Source: Belnapia sp.
GTDB lineage: Bacteria > Pseudomonadota > Alphaproteobacteria > Acetobacterales > Acetobacteraceae
NCBI GenBank assembly: GCA_028291445.1
Contig: JAQGIA010000422.1
Coordinates: 1-15,169, forward strand
Direction of reading: 5' to 3'
DNA length: 15,169 bases
Shown in pieces: positions 6,875 through 14,046 of the stretch (the first letter of the stretch is position 1; each line of letters opens with the position of its first letter). The position numbers and the translations under genes are program-made. The notes under the pieces were generated by a model. It was not told the origin of the DNA, searched no databases, and saw only the letters and a program-made list of their open reading frames with translations.

Positions 6875-6915
6875 GCCCCTGTCGTTGGTCACCGGTGGCG
6901 ACCAACGACAGGGGC
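6875..6915 (-). terminator. 16-bp perfect hairpin immediately after the small lipoprotein gene
   Basis: gcccctgtcgttggtc (6875-6890) pairs perfectly with 6900-6915 around a 9-base loop. It begins seven bases beyond the leftward stop at 6922-6924, so it would form in the 3' end of that transcript. No U-run follows, so termination may be Rho-assisted or the hairpin may only protect the mRNA end. Confidence 0.55.
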
Positions 6916-6921
6916 GGGACA

Positions 6922-7209
6922 TCAGGGCCTGCTGCGCGGCAGGCGCGGCTGCGGCGGAACCCCGCCGACATCCGTGCTCGGCGTGCCGGTGCGGGAAATG
7001 ACCGGCCGGCCATCCCCGGTCGAGCCGGCGATCGAGGCGGTGCCGGCGGAAGCATTCGCGCTATGCGGCAGGTTGGTGCCTTCGGTGCGTAGCGGCGGCG
7101 CGGCGGTGCCACGCGAATCGCCGGCGATGGGCGGGCCGGACGGTGCCGTGATATCGGCGCAGGCCCCGAGCATGGCCAAGCCGGCGATCAGGGCAATGCG
7201 GAACTTCAT
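6922..7209 (-). CDS. Small lipoprotein, hypothetical
   Basis: A 95-residue protein with a clear lipoprotein signal: MKFRIALIAGLAMLGAC, with the lipobox Cys at 17. The mature part (ADITAPSGPPIAGDSRGTAAPPLRTEG and onward) is low-complexity, rich in Gly, Pro, Ser and Thr, ending QPRLPRSRP, and shows no domain I know. The start is supported by aaggac about eight bases upstream of the ATG and by the well-formed signal peptide. A small hairpin (gcagag/ctctgc, 7224-7242) sits just before the ribosome site in the mRNA. It lies about 200 bases downstream of the AraC-family gene on the same strand and is followed by a 16-bp hairpin. Function unknown; membrane-anchored and probably unstructured. Confidence 0.65.
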   Translation of the reverse strand: MKFRIALIAGLAMLGACADITAPSGPPIAGDSRGTAAPPLRTEGTNLPHSANASAGTASIAGSTGDGRPVISRTGTPSTDVGGVPPQPRLPRSRP

Positions 7210-7415
7210 GGCATTTCGTCCTTGCAGAGTGTTTCGCTCTGCGATCTTTGGCCGTCGCTGCATCCGGCCGCTTGCATCCGGTTGCGTCCGACCGGCCCAG
7301 GTTGCGGTCAAGTTACCGCGCCACAGCCAGTTTGCCGTGCCGCATGACGCTGGGCAGCGGTTCAGCCGCCGCGTCGCAAGGCGAAATCCCAGGCCACCAT
7401 CATGCCGGCCGCGCT

Positions 7416-8450
7416 TCAGCCGGCATCCTGGGCAACCGGCACCAGGGCCAAGGTCACCGGGGTCAAGGTCACCGGGGCCAAGGTCAAGGGGGCCAACGTC
7501 ACCGGGGCCAGGCCCATCGGCTGGCTGTCCCGCGAATTCTCGGGGCGGCCCCACGGCAGGGGTCTGGCCTTGGTGGCGCCCCGGTCGAGCAGTTCGGCGC
7601 GCCAGGCGCTCGGCGTCGTACCGAGCACCCGGCGGAAGGTCGCCGTCAGATGCGCATGCGAGCAGAAACCGGCTTCGAAGGCGGCATCGATGAGGGAAAT
7701 CGCGCTATCCGCGAGCAATTCCTGAACCCGCTCCAGCCGCCGCAGCATGAGCCAGGCCTGTGGCGCATGGCCGGTGGTCTGCTTGAAGGCCCGGCTGAAG
7801 TGGAAGACGCTGAGGCCCGCGACGGCGGCAAGCTCGGCCAGCCGGATGGTGCGGCCCAGGTGCTCCCTGGCGAAGGCCTCCACCCGGCGCAGCCGCCACG
7901 CCGCCAGACCGCCGGTATCGCTGCTCGGCGCCGGCGCCCGCGCCAGCAGGGCATCCGCCAGCCGTGCCACCAGCGCCTCGCCCAACGGCCCCGTCAGCGC
8001 CCCGCGGTCGTCCCGCTCCATCGCCTCGGCCAAGGCAAGCGCGAGCTGGGCCAGCAGCGGGTCGCGCAGCCGTAGCGGGACGCTGGCCGCCAGGCTTGGG
8101 CCATGCGGGGCCATGCCGTCGGCGGGCCTGGCAGCCAGGCGCTCCATCATCCGTCGCAGCGGTGCATCCTCGACCAGCAGCAGCAGGCCCGTCGCGCCGA
8201 ACCAGACCGGGGGGGCAGGCTGCGGCCCGGGCACCACGAGCAACTCATTCGGCAGCAATGGCGAGGGGCGCAGGCCGAGGCCGACCCGGCCGCCATTCGT
8301 GGTGGGCAGGAAGACCAGATGCGTCTGCTGGCCGAGCGCGAGCGGGAAGGGGCCGCTGAGCCGTGTCAACCGATGCAGCCTGACAGCGCAGCCGGGCACT
8401 GGCCTGCCCCACAGCAAAGGATCGGCGAAAGGCGAGGAGGTTGCCGGCAT
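7416..8450 (-). CDS. AraC-family transcriptional regulator with repetitive C-terminal tail
   Basis: A 344-residue protein. The N-terminal part (1 to about 180; LSGPFPLALGQQTHLVFLP, LLPNELLVVPGP) is a divergent sensor domain of the cupin-like AraC type. The C-terminal AraC DNA-binding domain (about 186-287) has both helix-turn-helix units: LAELAAVAGLSVFHFSRAFKQTTGHAPQAWLMLRRL and ISLIDAAFEAGFCSHAHLTATFRRVLGTTPSAWR. ATG 8450 is chosen because ggag stands nine bases upstream; the open frame extends 40 codons further up but lacks a ribosome site. The family normally ends soon after SAWR, but here a tail of about 57 residues follows, with five-residue repeats (LAPVT, LAPLT, LTPVT). A dyad lies just upstream of the start. 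The inducer and regulon are not deducible; neighbours are the small lipoprotein and small secreted proteins. Confidence 0.88.
   Translation of the reverse strand: MPATSSPFADPLLWGRPVPGCAVRLHRLTRLSGPFPLALGQQTHLVFLPTTNGGRVGLGLRPSPLLPNELLVVPGPQPAPPVWFGATGLLLLVEDAPLRRMMERLAARPADGMAPHGPSLAASVPLRLRDPLLAQLALALAEAMERDDRGALTGPLGEALVARLADALLARAPAPSSDTGGLAAWRLRRVEAFAREHLGRTIRLAELAAVAGLSVFHFSRAFKQTTGHAPQAWLMLRRLERVQELLADSAISLIDAAFEAGFCSHAHLTATFRRVLGTTPSAWRAELLDRGATKARPLPWGRPENSRDSQPMGLAPVTLAPLTLAPVTLTPVTLALVPVAQDAG
7447..7506. repeat. 15-bp tandem repeat in the 3' end of the AraC-family gene
   Basis: Four consecutive 15-base units (7447-7461, 7462-7476, 7477-7491, 7492-7506) vary around gccaaggtcaccggg; a fifth, degenerate unit follows. 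On the minus strand they encode five-residue repeats of the L-A-P-V-T type. The period preserves the frame. Confidence 0.9.
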
Positions 8451-8475
8451 CGACGGATGCTCCAAGCGGTGCAGC

Positions 8476-8492
8476 GAATACCGACTGTATTC
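8476..8492. promoter_or_regulatory. Dyad upstream of the AraC-family start, candidate operator
   Basis: gaatac (8476-8481), five bases, gtattc (8487-8492), a perfect dyad 26 bases upstream of the ATG at 8450, in a locally AT-richer region. The position fits a repressor or autoregulator site. The binding protein is unknown. Confidence 0.4.
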
Positions 8493-8570
8493 AGAACGAA
8501 GATGGCGCGTGCCGGATGGTGCCCAAGTGGTTCGACCATGTCTTGTAACGGATGTTCTGGAATGAAGCAT

Positions 8571-9143
8571 GGCGTCATATTCATGAAGATTCAGAAATGT
8601 TAACCTTTCGCTGCCCGCTCATCGCTGACTTTCAGGCCGCCTCTTGTGCCAATCCAGCCAGGACCGAGCTGGGGTCAGGGGTATCGCTCCAGACCGGCGT
8701 CCGCAGCCCGGGTCGCCGCGGCGATGGCGCGGTGGCCGGTGGCGACCTGCTTCGCCATGTCCACGGCAGCGGGCATTCGCGCTCCTGGGTCAAGGCCGCT
8801 CAATGCCAGCAGGTCGGCGCAGCCCCGACGCGCCGGATGGTCCAGCACCCGCGCGCTGCTAAGCGATCAGGACCCGGTCGAGGAGGAGCGCGAGGCTGCC
8901 TGAGGCCAGCGGAACCCCTGGACCTTGACGGCCAGGCTTCGAGCCAAGGCGACGATCCGGCGGTCGGCGGCAGGCCCGCGACCTTGCTGTGATTCTTATG
9001 GCGTCGGCGGTAGTCGGTGGCACCGCGACCCTGGGCGATCCAGGCCGGTCCACCGCGGCACCAGGCGACTCTCGCGGGCTTGCGCCGATGTGGCCGCGCC
9101 AGCCCGTCGGTCGCAAACCGGCGGAGGCGTCCCTGGGCTGCCG
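8571..9143. other. Gene-poor stretch, possible degraded coding remnant
   Basis: About 570 bases with no convincing gene. The AT-richer left end (to about 8640) probably belongs to the promoter region of the AraC-family gene. On the minus strand a GTG at 8848 opens a 57-residue frame to a TGA at 8675, reading CADLLALSGLDPGARMPAA and VDMAKQVATGHRAIAAATRAA. This has protein-like composition and helical pattern, but it has no clear ribosome site and an in-frame stop shortly upstream, and I do not recognise it. It could be the tail of a decayed gene. The longer frames at 8800-9288 (minus) and 8552-8992 (plus) look like shadows. Confidence 0.4.
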
Positions 9144-9377
9144 CTACATCGCGCCACCCACCGGTGGGGCCGGCTTGCCCAGGGCCTCCGCCACGCCCGC
9201 ATAACGCAGCGGCCGGCCCACCGCCACGGCATGGTCGAGCAGGGCGGCCGCCACCGCCTCGGCGTCGCCCCGCGTGTCGTACAGGCACGGCAACTGGTCC
9301 CGCCCGAATTTACCGCAGTAGCGATCGATCGCCCGGGCGAGTGCCGGCGTCCTGCCGGCTGCGCTGTCCTGGGTCAT
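9144..9377 (-). CDS. Small hypothetical protein (77 aa)
   Basis: Starts MTQDSAAGRTPALARAIDRY and continues CGKFGRDQLPCLYDTRGDAEAVA, then ALLDHAVAVGRPLRYAGVA. It has no signal peptide or membrane segment, a mix of helical segments and a balanced amino-acid use unlike the Arg/Pro-rich shadow frames around it. The ATG at 9377 has gagagg about five bases upstream; the frame is open nine codons further, but without a better site. Two cysteines lie 15 residues apart (CGKF and PCLYD). It diverges from the small secreted protein gene at 9570 across a 192-base gap. No family recognised; probably a small cytoplasmic protein. Confidence 0.55.
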   Translation of the reverse strand: MTQDSAAGRTPALARAIDRYCGKFGRDQLPCLYDTRGDAEAVAAALLDHAVAVGRPLRYAGVAEALGKPAPPVGGAM

Positions 9378-9436
9378 GGTCACCTCTCTGCCTGTGTCCA
9401 CCATCCAGATAGTGGCTGGACCGCGTCATCAGGAAT

Positions 9437-9451
9437 CCATCCGGTGGATGG
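9437..9451. promoter_or_regulatory. Dyad in the gap between two small divergent genes
   Basis: ccatcc (9437-9442), three bases, ggatgg (9446-9451). The octamer ccatccgg at 9437 recurs at 9455, and ccatcc also occurs near 9403. The dyad-plus-repeat arrangement in a divergent promoter region suggests a regulator site, on weak grounds. Confidence 0.3.
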
Positions 9452-9569
9452 AGGCCATCCGGCAATCGAGTTGGCCGGACACCGGGGCGACGACCATCTT
9501 GCTGCCAACGGTCGAGGGCGACGGGGGCTGCGAAGCCCCGGGCGCCGGACCTTCGAAGGAGACCACCCC

Positions 9570-9911
9570 ATGTTCCGCAATACCGTATTCGCTTCCATCA
9601 TCGCACTCGGCGCCGCCGGTGCCGCGCAGGCGCAGGACAATGGCCCTCGCCTGGTCGGCGGCGGCGGCGATGGCGGCCCCCGTATCGAGTATGTGGTGCC
9701 CAGCCGGAACGTCGTCGGCGGCGGCGATGCGCGGCTGGTCGGCGACAGCAGCAGCCGCAGCCTGGCCTATTCGGGCCAGACCCAGGCGCAGGCCCCCTCC
9801 GGCTTGGTTGCCCAGGTCATCGGCGGCGGCAACGAGCGGCAGCTGGTGTATTGGCCGGCGGCGCAGGCCCCGGTGAGCCTGGCTGGCCAGCTGAACCGCC
9901 ACGGCGGCTGA
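9570..9911 (+). CDS. Small secreted Gly-rich protein, hypothetical
   Basis: A 113-residue protein with a textbook ribosome site (aaggag, eight bases before the ATG) and a clean Sec signal peptide, MFRNTVFASIIALGAAGAAQA, cleaved before QDNG. The mature chain of about 92 residues holds three degenerate units built as hydrophobic-V-G-G-G-x-x-R-x-V/L (RLVGGGGDGGPRIEYV, VVGGGDARLVGD, VIGGGNERQLVYW) separated by Ser/Gln/Ala-rich linkers. No known domain is recognised; the protein is probably periplasmic or secreted. A 20-bp hairpin followed by a T-rich run lies about 120 bases downstream and probably ends its transcript. Confidence 0.75.
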   Translation: MFRNTVFASIIALGAAGAAQAQDNGPRLVGGGGDGGPRIEYVVPSRNVVGGGDARLVGDSSSRSLAYSGQTQAQAPSGLVAQVIGGGNERQLVYWPAAQAPVSLAGQLNRHGG

Positions 9912-10029
9912 ACCTGCCGCCACGCGGGGCGCCCTCGTGTCCGGCTGGGCCGGTGCGGACGTCGCCGTCGCCTGGCAGTACGAGGAATTAACGTCGCCGT
10001 CACCCTCGGGCGGTTGCCTCTCGTCGCCC

Positions 10030-10090
10030 GCCTGGACCATGATCCGCGCCGACAGCAGCGCGGATCATGGTCCAGGCTGTTGTTTATCGC
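10030..10090 (+). terminator. Strong rightward intrinsic terminator
   Basis: A perfect 20-bp stem, 10030-10049 pairing with 10058-10077 around an 8-base loop, followed directly by the T-rich tgttgtttat. This is the classical layout for a rightward transcript and is the best terminator in the window. It would close the small secreted protein transcript and insulate the hydrolase gene at 10207. Confidence 0.75.
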
Positions 10091-10206
10091 GTGCCTCGCG
10101 TCCCTCCGCGATGCCGCCTTGAACGACAGCGCTCTGCATCCTGCGACGCCTTGTCCGGTCTGGCCGGGCCCATCACGGCCATCCACTAAGGCCTGCGGAG
10201 ATACTC

Positions 10207-11031
10207 ATGCCGATCCTGACCGTGCAGCCTGGCGTCGACATCTTCTACAAGGATTGGGGTACCGGGCAGCCGGTGGTCTTCCATCACGGCTGGCCGCTGA
10301 GCGCCGATGATTGGGACGCGCAAATGCTGTTCTTCCTGCATCAGGGCTATCGCGTTATCGCGCATGACCGGCGCGGTCACGGCCGGTCGTCCCAGGTCGC
10401 CGATGGCCATGACATGGACACCTATGCCGCCGACGTGGCGGCGCTGGCGGCGGCGCTCGACCTGCGGGAGGCGATCCATGTCGGGCACTCGACCGGCGGC
10501 GGCGAGGTCGCCCGCTACGTCGCGCGCCATGGCCAGGATCGCGTCGCCAAGGCCGTGCTCATCGGTGCGGTGCCGCCGATCATGGTGCGGACGGCCGCCA
10601 ATCCCGGCGGCCTGCCCATCGCGGTATTCGACGGCTTCCGCGCCGCATTGGCCGCCAATCGCGCGCAGTTCTTCCGCGACGTGCCCGCGGGCCCCTTCTA
10701 TGGCTTCAACCGCGAGGGCGCCGCCGTCTCGCCCGGCGTCATCGATAATTGGTGGCGCCAGGGCATGATGGGCAGCGCCCAGGCGCATTACGACTGCATC
10801 AAGGCCTTCTCGGAAACCGATTTCACCGAGGATCTGCGGGCCATCGCGGTACCGACGCTGGTGCTGCATGGCGACGACGACCAGATCGTCCCGGTCGCCG
10901 ATGCGGCGGAGCTTTCGATCAAGCTGCTGCGCAACGGCACGCTGAAAATCTACCCGGGCTATCCGCACGGCATGTGCACCACCCATGCCGAGACGATCAA
11001 TGCTGACCTGCTGCGCTTCTTCCGGTCCTGA
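10207..11031 (+). CDS. Alpha/beta hydrolase, non-heme chloroperoxidase/arylesterase type
   Basis: A 274-residue alpha/beta-hydrolase of full family length. [15 protein letters not shown] gives the oxyanion-hole region; [11 protein letters not shown] is the usual strand-4 turn. The nucleophile S95 is in [17 protein letters not shown], the acid D225 in [10 protein letters not shown] and H254 in YPHGM. The S-D-H spacing equals that of bacterial cofactor-free haloperoxidases (S98, D228, H257). These enzymes hydrolyse esters and can form peracids that oxidise halides in vitro; the physiological substrate is usually unknown. ggag lies six bases before the ATG. It stands alone on the plus strand, converging on the SDR gene. 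No signal peptide, so cytoplasmic. Confidence 0.92.
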   Translation: MPILTVQPGVDIFYKDWGTGQPVVFHHGWPLSADDWDAQMLFFLHQGYRVIAHDRRGHGRSSQVADGHDMDTYAADVAALAAALDLREAIHVGHSTGGGEVARYVARHGQDRVAKAVLIGAVPPIMVRTAANPGGLPIAVFDGFRAALAANRAQFFRDVPAGPFYGFNREGAAVSPGVIDNWWRQGMMGSAQAHYDCIKAFSETDFTEDLRAIAVPTLVLHGDDDQIVPVADAAELSIKLLRNGTLKIYPGYPHGMCTTHAETINADLLRFFRS

Positions 11032-11093
11032 TATCTGGCGGCGCTACCACTGGCTCTGAATCGGCAAGGTGCTCGCCGGTCATCGTGGCGAAA

Positions 11094-11123
11094 GCGGCAG
11101 GATCGTAGCGTTGCACCTGCCGC
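11094..11123. terminator. Candidate bidirectional terminator between convergent genes
   Basis: gcggcagg (11094-11101) and cctgccgc (11116-11123) around a 14-base loop, in the 98-base gap between the hydrolase and SDR stops. On the leftward transcript the stem is followed by a short tttcg. Modest stem and weak tail. Confidence 0.35.
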
Positions 11124-11129
11124 AGCCCG

Positions 11130-11894
11130 CTACCGTCCCCCCGCCACGTCGAGGGTGACGCCGGTGACGTAGCTTGCCTCGTCCGATGCCAGGAACAGCA
11201 CCGCGTCGGCGATCTCGCGGGGTTGCCCGATCCGCCGCATCGGCACCATGCGATCGGGGCTGTGCTCGAGCGTCGCATTCATCTCGGCGAAGACCGCACG
11301 GGTCTTGTCGGTTTCGATCGGCCCGGGCGCCACCGCATTGATGCGAACGCCGAGCGCCGAGACTTCGAGCGCGACATCCCGGATGAAGCCGTGGATACCG
11401 GCCTTGGCGGCGGCATAGGCGGCCCCGCCGGAATGCGCGGCCGTCCAGGGTGTGCCCTCCCGCGAGCCCGACGACATGCAGACGATGCTGCCGCTGCGGC
11501 GCGCCATCATCGCGGGCAATACGGCGCGGGTGCAGAGGAAGGTCGGGCGTAGATTGAGGCGCAGCGTGAAATCCCAGTCCGCCGCCGACATCTCCCAGAT
11601 CCTGGCGTTGCGGCTGCCGCCGACATTGTTCACCAGCACATCGACCGGCCCAAGCTCGGCCTGGATGCGGGCGAAGGCCTGCTGCACCACCGCTTCCTCG
11701 GTGACGTCGCCGGAACATGTCGTCACCTCCGTGCCGGAGGCGCGCAACTCGGCTGCCAGCGCCTGCAGGCCGGGCTCGTCGATGTCCAGCAGGGCAAGCC
11801 TGGCGCCCTCCTGGCCGAGCCGGCGGGCGATGGCCTGCCCCAGGCCATTGGCCGCACCGGTGACGACGGTGACCTTGTCCTGCAACCGGGCCAT
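11130..11894 (-). CDS. Short-chain dehydrogenase/reductase (SDR), classical
   Basis: A 254-residue classical SDR with the full set of motifs: cofactor motif TGAANGLG (12-19), D37 at the end of strand 2 (LLDID, pointing to NAD(H) preference), NNVGG (89-93), active-site Ser in CMSSGS (141-142), Y160 and K164 in YAAAK, and INAVAPGPIETD after it. These enzymes oxidise secondary alcohols or reduce ketones; the substrate cannot be read from sequence. It lies 109 bases downstream of the MFS exporter gene on the same strand and may be the last gene of the nitrile-hydratase-family operon, though the gap allows a separate promoter. Confidence 0.93.
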   Translation of the reverse strand: MARLQDKVTVVTGAANGLGQAIARRLGQEGARLALLDIDEPGLQALAAELRASGTEVTTCSGDVTEEAVVQQAFARIQAELGPVDVLVNNVGGSRNARIWEMSAADWDFTLRLNLRPTFLCTRAVLPAMMARRSGSIVCMSSGSREGTPWTAAHSGGAAYAAAKAGIHGFIRDVALEVSALGVRINAVAPGPIETDKTRAVFAEMNATLEHSPDRMVPMRRIGQPREIADAVLFLASDEASYVTGVTLDVAGGR

Positions 11895-12003
11895 GTTTCA
11901 TTCCTTCTCGCGCAAGGCGGCGCTGCGTGACGCCGTGGGCGAGACCATGCGGCGGTTTGGCGCGCCGACCAAGCCAGGACCGCGGCGAGCAGCGGCGTGC
12001 CGG

Positions 12004-13350
12004 TTAAAGCCGTCCCCGCAGCATGCTGAACACCGCGGCGGCGAGGGCGAAGCCGACCCCTGCCGCCAGCGCCAGCTTGGGCCCGCCGCCGAGCTGGAAG
12101 GCGATCGCCACCAGCGTCGTCCCCAGCGTCTGCCCGGCCAGCCGTGCCGTCGCCTGCATGCCGCCGGCGCCGCCGCTGCGCGCCATCGGCGCAGCCAGGA
12201 GCATGGTGCGGTTGTTGGGGGTCTGGAAGAAGCCGAAGCCGGCCCCGGCCACCGCGACGGCGACCGCCAGCACCGGGATCGGCGAGGCGCCCGGCAGCAG
12301 CACCAGCGCCAGCAATGCGACGGACAGCACGCTGCCCCCCAGCATGCACAGCAGCGCCGTCGGCAGGCGGTCCGACAGCCGCCCCGCCAGCGGTGCCGCA
12401 ATGGCCAGCGCCAGCGGCCAGGGCGTCATCAGCACCCCGGTTTCCACTTGGTTGTGGCCATTGGCGATGAAGTGGAAGGGCAGCGACACGAAGCTCAGCG
12501 ACCAGGCGGCGAAGGCACAGACCGAGGCGGCGACGGAGGCCGCGACGGCCGGCAGCCGCAGCAAGTCGAGCGGCAGCAGCGGCGTCGGCGTCGCCAGATC
12601 CCGCCGCACCAGCGCCAGGGCCGCGACCGTCCCCAGGGCGAGCCCGGTCACCCCCACCAGCGGCAGCGTCAACAGCAGGTCCAGGCCGAGGAAGATCAGC
12701 CCGAAGGCCAACGCCGCCAGTCCCGCCGCCGTCCAATCGAAGCGCCGGCGCGCCCGTGGCGTCTGCGGCAGGGTGAGGTAGCCGACCACGATGCCGACGA
12801 TCCCGAGCGGCACGTTCACCGCGAACAACCAGGGCCACGGGCCCAGCGCCAGGATGGTGGAGCCGATCGTCGGACCCGCCGCCGCCGAGATGGCGACGGT
12901 CATCGCATTCACCCCGATCGCCCGGCCGAGCTGCCGCGACGGATAGGTGTAGCGCACCAGCCCCGCGGTCAGCGCCATGACCGCCGAGGCGCCCAGCCCC
13001 TGCACCACGCGGGCCGCGACCAGCAGCGGGAAGGTCGGGGCCAGCGCGCAGCCCAGCGAGGCGCCGACATAGACCACCATCCCGGCCAGGAAGACCCGGC
13101 GGAAGCCGAGGATCTCGGCCAGCGAGGCGAAGGAGATGAGCGTCGCCACCACCACCACCTGATAGCCATTGGTCAGCCAGATCACCCTGGCCGGATCGAC
13201 CCCGAGATCCCGCCCGATCGCCGGCAGCGCCACGTTGATCATGGCGGTATCGAGCACGGTGATGACGATGGAAACCAAGATGGCGGCGACCGCGAAGCTG
13301 CGGCGCGGCTCCGGCAGGCCGTCCTCGGCTGTCGGTGTCACCTCGGCCAT
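12004..13350 (-). CDS. DHA2-family MFS drug/metabolite exporter
   Basis: A 448-residue membrane protein with about 14 hydrophobic segments, as in the DHA2 (EmrB/QacA/SmvA) family. Segment 1 carries the signature LDTAMINVALPAI with a membrane-embedded Asp. WLTNGYQVV opens segment 2, and LGFRRVFLAG corresponds to the motif-A loop. VQGLGASAVMALT and GPTIGSTILALGPWPWLFAVNVPLG match the motif B and C regions. Such proteins export toxic compounds by proton antiport. It lies 93 bases downstream of the nitrile-hydratase-family alpha gene, same strand. A short hairpin (13361-13377) in the mRNA stands about ten bases before the ATG and no good ribosome site is visible, so translation may be low or controlled. 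The exported substrate is unknown. Confidence 0.9.
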   Translation of the reverse strand: MAEVTPTAEDGLPEPRRSFAVAAILVSIVITVLDTAMINVALPAIGRDLGVDPARVIWLTNGYQVVVVATLISFASLAEILGFRRVFLAGMVVYVGASLGCALAPTFPLLVAARVVQGLGASAVMALTAGLVRYTYPSRQLGRAIGVNAMTVAISAAAGPTIGSTILALGPWPWLFAVNVPLGIVGIVVGYLTLPQTPRARRRFDWTAAGLAALAFGLIFLGLDLLLTLPLVGVTGLALGTVAALALVRRDLATPTPLLPLDLLRLPAVAASVAASVCAFAAWSLSFVSLPFHFIANGHNQVETGVLMTPWPLALAIAAPLAGRLSDRLPTALLCMLGGSVLSVALLALVLLPGASPIPVLAVAVAVAGAGFGFFQTPNNRTMLLAAPMARSGGAGGMQATARLAGQTLGTTLVAIAFQLGGGPKLALAAGVGFALAAAVFSMLRGRL

Positions 13351-13443
13351 GATGCGCCCGCCGCGCCGATGGCGCGGGGCCGGTTGATTCTTTGGATGCT
13401 GTCCTCCCGACCCAGGCCGCGCGGCCGAAGCCGCCGGCGCAGG

Positions 13444-14046
13444 CTACTCGGCGGCCATGGCCACCGGAAGCCGCGGCAGCGCAACCCCGACCAGCACGTC
13501 GCGCGTGACCAGGGCGGCGAGCTGCTCCTCGGTCCAGCCCTCGGTGCCTTCGGGGCGCAGCGGCAGCACCATCCAGCGGTAATCGGCGGTGCTGTCGATG
13601 ACCCGGAGCTGCACGCCGGCCGGCACGCTGGTGCCCCACTCAGCCAGCACCGCGCGCGGCTCCCGCACCGCCCGCGACCGGTATTCGAAGGATTTGTACC
13701 AATGCGGCGGATAGCCGAGCACCGCGCGCGGGTAGCAGCTGCACAGGGTGCAAACCACCAGATGGTGCAGGCTGGGCGTATCCTCGAGGATGCCGAGCGG
13801 CGGGGCGCCGGCCATCGAGACGCCCATCTGCTCGGCGGCGGCGGCGCCATTGGCCACCATGAATTGGCGCCATGCGGGGTCGAGCCAGGCCTTGGCCACC
13901 ATGCGGGCGCCGATTTCCGGGCTGGCGCGATCGGTGCTGGCCTGGCGGGCGGCGATCTCCGCCTCGGACACCAGGCCCTTGGCCTTCAGCGCGGTGATCA
14001 GCTTCTCGAGCAGGGCCAGGGATTCGGGACGGGCGGGCGCGCTCAT
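13444..14046 (-). CDS. Nitrile-hydratase-family alpha subunit (thiocyanate hydrolase gamma-like), cobalt-type
   Basis: A 200-residue metal-binding subunit. The metal site is VVCTLCSCYP (C99, C102, C104). The Thr in CTLCSC is the hallmark of the cobalt-type centre, whereas iron types have CSLCSC. C102 and C104 would be the two cysteines oxidised to sulfinic and sulfenic acid. RVIDSTADYRWMVLPLRPEGTEGWTEEQLAALVTRDVLVGVALP is the standard C-terminal region of the family. Nitrile hydratases turn nitriles into amides; thiocyanate hydrolase, whose gamma subunit is homologous, turns thiocyanate into carbonyl sulfide and ammonia. ATG 14046 overlaps the stop of the preceding subunit gene (ATGA at 14046-14043), which picks this start over the upstream ones. 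The choice between nitrile and thiocyanate as substrate is open. Confidence 0.92.
   Translation of the reverse strand: MSAPARPESLALLEKLITALKAKGLVSEAEIAARQASTDRASPEIGARMVAKAWLDPAWRQFMVANGAAAAEQMGVSMAGAPPLGILEDTPSLHHLVVCTLCSCYPRAVLGYPPHWYKSFEYRSRAVREPRAVLAEWGTSVPAGVQLRVIDSTADYRWMVLPLRPEGTEGWTEEQLAALVTRDVLVGVALPRLPVAMAAE

Larger units (their letters stand above)
6476..6921. other. Gene-poor stretch with two strong inverted repeats
   Basis: About 445 bases between the rlpA-like start and the small lipoprotein stop. Open frames exist on both strands but read as low-complexity Arg/Pro/Ala text with no domain or credible start. The region contains the two hairpins listed separately and presumably the leftward promoter of the rlpA-like gene, which I could not place. 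Confidence 0.55.

Noticed and set aside
7447..7506. Direct-repeat array as regulator-binding iterons
   Set aside because: The 15-bp units lie inside the AraC-family coding frame and keep it open; a coding repeat is the simpler reading.
8800..9288. Possible transposase remnant on the minus strand
   Set aside because: Words such as GATDYRRRHKNH were compared by eye with IS5 and IS110 transposase ends, but no ordered set of motifs, terminal inverted repeats or target duplication was found.
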